A program made the position numbers and the translations under genes. The notes under the pieces are model-generated. The model saw only the letters and a list, made by a program, of their open reading frames with translations. It was not told where the DNA came from and did not search any database. Source: JAIRQK01 sp047974135 (lineage in GTDB: Bacteria > Campylobacterota > Campylobacteria > Campylobacterales > Campylobacteraceae). Taken from it: a stretch of DNA of 24,465 nucleotides. Positions within the stretch are counted from its first letter, which is position 1; each line of letters starts with the position of its first letter. The stretch is taken from assembly GCA_047974135.1 (NCBI GenBank), contig JBKECC010000010.1, positions 1 through 24,465 on the forward strand. Reading direction: 5' to 3'. This document shows, piece after piece, positions 23,291 through 24,465 of this stretch.

Positions 23291-23302
23291 TTTACATGTA
23301 AA
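23291..23302. repeat. TTTACATGTAAA iterated palindrome
   Basis: Exact copy starting on the base after the small-subunit stop codon. The rest of this gap (to 23509) is AT-rich and I see no gene, RNA or convincing terminator in it. Confidence 0.7.
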
Positions 23303-23509
23303 AACAATTTTTTTCTTTTGTGTATTTTTGAAATTATCTAAAATCTAGGATACTTAACAACCGAAATATTTTATAGTGTTGCGTAAAATTATCTTAATCT
23401 ATCTAGATAAATTCGATAATTATTTATAACTGCGGAGTAAACAAGAGAGTTTAGTTATTTTAAAAGTATTTTTATATAAAGTCAGTGAAAAAGCTGTTAG
23501 TTTTGATGT

Positions 23510-23743
23510 TTATTTAAAAAGTTGAGCATGTGTACCAATTCTTAAAAGTTTAAGAGATGTATCATCAATAATGTAAACAACGAGTAAGTCGCCACTTATA
23601 TGAAACTCTTTTGTGTCTTCGTATTCACCAGTTAAAAAACGGTCTCTTGCCTCAGCTGGCAACTCATTGTTATTTAAAAGTTTTGAAATATATAAAAACA
23701 ATTTTGCACTATTTGTAGGATATTGATGGGAATTACCATTCAC
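23510..23743 (-). CDS. YafQ-like mRNA interferase toxin, short N-terminus
   Basis: A 77-residue protein whose last 50 residues follow the YafQ/RelE toxin pattern: LPAEARDRFLTGEYEDTKEFHISGDLLVVYIIDDTSLKLLRIGTHAQLF. The histidine before SGD, the aspartate of SGD, and the histidine and phenylalanine of THAQLF match positions conserved in YafQ. The tryptophan after that aspartate is replaced by L, and a histidine near RDRF is missing. YafQ has about 92 residues, and the first strand and helix are not recognisable here, so this may be a truncated, inactive copy. No antitoxin gene of the DinJ/RelB type precedes it; the upstream gene is a membrane protein overlapping by 11 bases. Confidence 0.7.
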   Translation of the reverse strand: MNGNSHQYPTNSAKLFLYISKLLNNNELPAEARDRFLTGEYEDTKEFHISGDLLVVYIIDDTSLKLLRIGTHAQLFK

Positions 23744-24465
23744 TTTTATTTGTGTTTGTATTTTGTTCTATATTATTTGAAGAACTTGAATTAACTTTGG
23801 AGGATTCTACTTCATTTATATTGATGGTATCAACTGCCTTTTTTGGTTGAATGTTTGTATGAATTTGTGATGGTAAATTTATATCAATATTTTGAGTGTA
23901 TTTTGGTTTGTCTTCCCTTTGTATTTCCAAGCATACTAATCTTAGAAATACTGCCAATAGCAACAAGATAATGCCACCAAAAACCCAACTAAAGAATTTG
24001 CTGTCTTGTGTTTTGCTTGTAACAGATTTTATAAAGTAAAATAAAAAGTACAACATGGATAGTGTTACAATACCAACAAGTGCTGATAAAGCACCTATTT
24101 TATATATATGAGCTGTAGCTAAATTTGAAAATATACTTGAAGAAAAAACTAATCCACTCATAAATGTTATAACTAAAGCAGAGAATATACCTAAAATCGT
24201 TACAAATGTTGTCGTTTGGTCTTTAAGACTTTTTTCTGTTTCTGTAGCTTTAGTGTGTAAATTTTCTATTTTTTCTTCTATATTGTTCAATAGTTTTGTT
24301 ACAGAGGTATCATTTATCATTCTCAAATATTCAAGATTTATATGATCATACAATTTAAATATTTTTTCCTTTATTGGTTCATATTCTTTCAAATTTGTAG
24401 ATTTATTATAATTTTTTTTTAATATATCATCAAAATTTAAATATATTCTTATTAATTTATACACT
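23733..24465 (-). CDS. Membrane protein of unknown function, 5' end outside the window
   Basis: At least 243 residues, open to the window edge, so the true start is not visible; a GTG at 24464 is only the first possible codon. A helical, partly coiled-coil segment (about 1-85, KLLNNIEEKIENLHTKATE) precedes three membrane helices (about 86-108, 120-146 and 158-180). A polar tail rich in N, S and T follows (ending SSSSNNIEQNTNTNKSEW). I do not recognise a family. It overlaps the YafQ-like gene by 11 bases, so the two were probably read together. Composition and poor coding bias fit recently acquired DNA. Confidence 0.65.
   Translation of the reverse strand, partial: VYKLIRIYLNFDDILKKNYNKSTNLKEYEPIKEKIFKLYDHINLEYLRMINDTSVTKLLNNIEEKIENLHTKATETEKSLKDQTTTFVTILGIFSALVITFMSGLVFSSSIFSNLATAHIYKIGALSALVGIVTLSMLYFLFYFIKSVTSKTQDSKFFSWVFGGIILLLLAVFLRLVCLEIQREDKPKYTQNIDINLPSQIHTNIQPKKAVDTININEVESSKVNSSSSNNIEQNTNTNKSEW

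Noticed and set aside
461..23302. Iterated palindrome as a CRISPR array or ordinary regulator operator set
   Set aside because: Spacing is irregular over kilobases and many copies lie deep inside genes, which does not fit an array or a promoter-bound regulator alone.
23303..23509. Possible small RNA or tRNA in the gap after the small-subunit gene
   Set aside because: I could not form a cloverleaf or a strong stem-loop with a T-run; only weak AT-rich dyads are present.

Overview
This is AT-rich DNA (roughly one third G+C by eye) from a member of the Campylobacterota (epsilonproteobacteria), probably a Sulfurimonas- or Arcobacter-like organism. I infer this from the dnaA-dnaN locus with ruvC divergent to dnaA, the typA-lemA-DUF3137 run, the overlapping gene packing, the many TTG and GTG starts and the character of the proteins. 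No tRNA or rRNA gene was seen.

Layout. Positions 1-2650 hold the replication-initiation locus: dnaN (cut by an in-frame TAA near the window edge) and dnaA on the minus strand, DnaA-box-like sites between them, and ruvC divergent. 2690-5160 is an operon of two duplicated short-chain dehydrogenases and an overlapping AraC-type regulator. 5190-5231 is a second cluster of DnaA-box matches in front of typA. 5331-11532 is a long plus-strand run: typA, lemA, a DUF3137 membrane protein, a small secreted protein, an MTAN-like nucleosidase, a spore-photoproduct-lyase-like radical SAM enzyme and a third SDR. 11547-13950 holds a LysR regulator divergent from a DoxX protein and a secreted metallo-beta-lactamase-fold hydrolase, closed by a clear terminator. 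14054-17982 holds a larger DoxX-like membrane protein divergent from a two-component system. 18027-19973 is a small island: one broken ATPase gene flanked by two direct-repeat fossils of an SDR gene tail. 20079-23290 holds an MHS-type transporter and the two subunits of an aconitase-family hydro-lyase (isopropylmalate dehydratase type). 23510-24465 holds a YafQ-like toxin remnant and a partial membrane protein.

Two things stand out. First, the 12-base palindrome TTTACATGTAAA occurs 13 times exactly, and its 10-base core TTACATGTAA 18 times, in genes and between genes and in more than one reading frame. This is far above chance and looks like a highly iterated palindrome of unknown role. Second, the island ATPase joins a translation initiation factor IF-2 N-terminal-like domain to an OLD-type ATPase-TOPRIM protein. 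It is interrupted only by a one-base shift at a run of eight A, which could be an error, decay or a phase-variable switch in a candidate defence gene.
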